NCBI GenBank assembly: GCA_905221605.1
Contig: CAJNDS010000546.1
Location: 832,824 to 896,823 of the forward strand
From: Symbiodinium natans
Lineage: Eukaryota; Sar; Dinophyceae; Suessiales; Symbiodiniaceae
Direction of reading: 5' to 3'
DNA: 64,000 bases
Part shown: positions 63,001-64,000 of the stretch, in pieces
How positions within the stretch are numbered: the stretch's first letter is position 1
How the letters are laid out: each line of letters starts with the position of its first letter
The notes under the pieces: model-generated
What the model saw: the letters and a program-made list of their open reading frames with translations, nothing else
What the model was told of the DNA's origin: nothing
Databases searched by the model: none
Made by a program: the position numbers and the translations under genes

Positions 63001-64000
63001 GGGTTCAGGGGCTCGAGCCAGGGTTTGGGCATAGCGTTCAGGGTTTAAACAGGATCAACAATCCAATACAGGAGCCTACCTACCAAAGTAGAAGAACCCT
63101 CCAACTCGTGTCCTATGCGATTATTGGGCCCTTCGGGACCTTGCCGGGGAACATTCTAGATCCTGAACCTTAAATAAAACCTTTCGAGGATTGCAAAGAC
63201 GTTCCATCCTTTGGGGGAAGGGGCTGGGGAGGAGTGAGGGAGGAGGGGTGGAGCTTTTGGGGTTTGAGGTTTCGGGTTTAGGGCTTCTTGACTCTGGGGT
63301 TTTGCTGGGTGTTCTAGGTTTTTGGGGGGCTTTGGGAGCGCGCCACTCTTCCGACCAATTGGCCGGAGGCTGTGCTGGACCATTTCCGGAAGGGCCAGGT
63401 GCAGGCCCAGGGGGGAGTCAAGGGTTTTGGGTTTTGGGCTTCAGGGTTTGGGGTTCAGGGTTCTGGGTACAGAGTTTCGGGTTCAGGGTTTTGGGTTTTG
63501 GGTTCAGGTTCCAGGGTAGTTTTGGGTTTGGGGTTAGGTTTTGGGTTCAGGTTTTGTGTGGACGCCTAGCAGCAATCTTTTTTGGCTTCCCCCATGAAGC
63601 ACAGTTCCAATTCCCCGCTTGCCGGGTGCCTAGTAATGTGGAAAAACAAAAACCCAAAGCCCATAGACCCCCTAAACCCCCTAACCCCCTACGAAACCCT
63701 AAACCCTAAACCCCAAACCGGAAAGTCCCCTAAAAGGGTTCTTCAAAAAGCAAGGTTCGACTTCAATCCCTGGGAGGATCCAAAAAGTAGATCCTATAAA
63801 GGGTTCCTCAGAATGGCCTAGAAGGAGTAGAGGCCACTATTGGGGCGTGCTACTCCCAGGGATTTAGGGGTTTCGAGGGTCAGGGGGTTCGGGGTTTAGG
63901 GTTTAGGGTTAAGGGTTTAGGGGGTCTTAGTGCGCCATTCCGAGCACCGATCGTTGCAAAGGTCCTGCTCGCCACGGACGTGGCTGGACGCGGCATCGAC
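50531..64000 (+). CDS. DEAD-box ATP-dependent RNA helicase, about 20 exons, 3' truncated
   Basis: Exons: 50531-50627 (acidic, less sure), 51329-51391, 51756-51843 (PAPLTNFRES), 52064-52190, 52565-52614, 53312 to about 53370, 53435-53482, 54358-54418, 54878-54962, 57368-57422, 58740-58790, 59235-59270, 59722-59762, 60229-60280, 60821-60882, 61092-61113, 61716-61776, 62027-62143, 62644-62696, 63369-63400 and 63931 onward. Motifs in order: Q (GFDVPTP+IQ), I (ATGSGKT, 53320), Ia (PTRELVAQI), GG (YGGASK), Ib (TPGRLIEFL), II (VLDE+AD), GFEVQ+VRQIL, III (LLFSATWP), IV (KAIVFVATKR), LHGDRSQRDRE, V (TDVAGRGID) at the very end; motif VI lies beyond the window. The role should be ATP-driven RNA remodelling; YGGASK suits the DDX5/DBP2-like branch, but I do not assign it. 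Junctions across motifs fix donors as GA, GC or GT. The N-terminal link 50627 to 51329 is unproven. Confidence 0.88.
51000..51044. repeat. Poly-T / poly-G tract
   Basis: About 14 T followed by about 28 G, inside a helicase intron region. Confidence 0.9.
51392..51460 (+). mobile_element. Introner family D, copy 3 (left part)
   Basis: GACGGATCTAGAAAGTAGAC starts directly after the exon ending ATG at 51391 and offers a GA donor. The right arm is replaced by degenerate telomere repeats. Confidence 0.6.
51600..51742. repeat. CCCTAAA array
   Basis: About 20 units, nearly pure toward the right, just before the exon at 51756. Confidence 0.95.
53914..54043 (+). mobile_element. Introner family B copy in helicase intron
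   Basis: ACTTGGAAGTTCATAGTACC to AGTACCATAAACCTCCAAGT. It occupies part of the intron 53483-54357. Confidence 0.8.
54963..57367 (+). other. 2.4-kb helicase intron
   Basis: GA donor at 54963, AG acceptor at 57366-57367. It holds TTTAGGG arrays (55550-55610, 56043-56145), a CCCTAAA patch (55915-55945) and a GTACCCCTAAGAGG element at 56180-56330. Several open stretches of 60-110 codons have no borders or domain, and no helicase residues are missing across the junction. Confidence 0.6.
57423..58739 (+). other. 1.3-kb helicase intron with unexplained open frames
   Basis: GA donor (GAGTTTACGG). It contains introner B (57854-57994). From 57916 to 58479 the minus strand is open for 187 codons and 58013-58234 is also open on + (FKSESRVKFRGSVWARECIL). 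GC is lower than in exons. This could be a nested gene, a pseudogene or chance. Confidence 0.45.
57854..57994 (+). mobile_element. Introner family B copy in helicase intron
   Basis: GCTTGGAGGTTCATGGCACT to GTACCCAGAACCTCCAAG, with TATAGCCC / GGGTTATA inner arms. Confidence 0.8.
59290..59450 (+). mobile_element. Introner family E, copy 5 (internally duplicated)
   Basis: TACTGGCTTTAATAGGGAGG with TTTGGTATCTTATATCC, then a second AATAGGGAGGGAATTTGGTA, ending CTCATTCCTTCATTCCCTAC. Confidence 0.6.
63770..63865 (+). mobile_element. Introner family D, copy 4
   Basis: TGGGAGGATCCAAAAAGTAG at the left; the right arm is partly replaced by GTGCTACTCCCAGGG and TTTAGGGG repeats. It lies in the last helicase intron. 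Confidence 0.6.

Noticed and set aside
1-64000. Chromosome end or subtelomere
   Set aside because: Arrays are short, interior, in both orientations and tied to exon borders; no long terminal array is present.
1-64000. CRISPR arrays, tRNA or rRNA genes
   Set aside because: No regularly spaced direct repeats of CRISPR type, and I recognised no tRNA cloverleaf or rRNA core sequence.

Overview
ORGANISM. The window looks like nuclear DNA of a dinoflagellate. Three things suggest this: hundreds of TTTAGGG/CCCTAAA telomere-type heptamers spread through the interior; genes cut into very short exons (12 to about 150 bp) lying mostly on one strand; and splice donors that are often GC or GA instead of GT, as reported for dinoflagellates. 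I cannot name the species. All splice models are hand-made from reading frames and are approximate. Where exons join in phase, or restore a known protein motif, I say so. LAYOUT. 0.5-9.2 kb: small + strand exons of two or three unidentified genes. 9.25-17.8 kb: a repeat-dominated block (G-rich 15-bp minisatellites, other tandem repeats) enclosing two intron-free minus-strand ORFs; the exons either side join in phase, so the block may sit inside one giant intron. 17.9-20.0 kb: more + exons. 20.5-21.1 kb: the only minus-strand spliced gene. 21.5-26.0 kb: four short + genes. 26.2-31.6 kb: a + gene with an SH3-like domain. 31.8-33.4 kb: a nearly complete P-loop ATPase with a signal peptide. 33.7-39.0 kb: a + gene with another repeat block (36.3-37.6 kb) in an intron. 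39.4-44.1 kb: + exons including one ankyrin-like repeat and a second SH3-like gene. 44.3-50 kb: more unidentified + exons. 50.5-64.0 kb: a DEAD-box RNA helicase in about 20 exons, cut off by the window end. MAIN OBSERVATION. Nearly every exon in the telomere-rich parts has a CCCTAAA array on its left and a TTTAGGG array on its right. Introns therefore begin with (G)TTTAGGG and end with CCCTAAA...AG, forming inverted repeats that could fold the pre-mRNA into a hairpin. Each exon sits as if it had chromosome-end polarity on both sides, and each intron resembles a fused pair of telomeres. A second layer is a set of at least ten families of short inverted-repeat elements (introners), many filling whole introns, several with target-site duplications. 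Telomere arrays are also spliced into the middle of introner copies. The helicase, whose conserved motifs fix most junctions, uses mainly GA and GC donors. HOW GENES WORK TOGETHER. I see no operon or pathway; the recognisable products (helicase, ATPase, SH3-like and ankyrin proteins) are unrelated neighbours.
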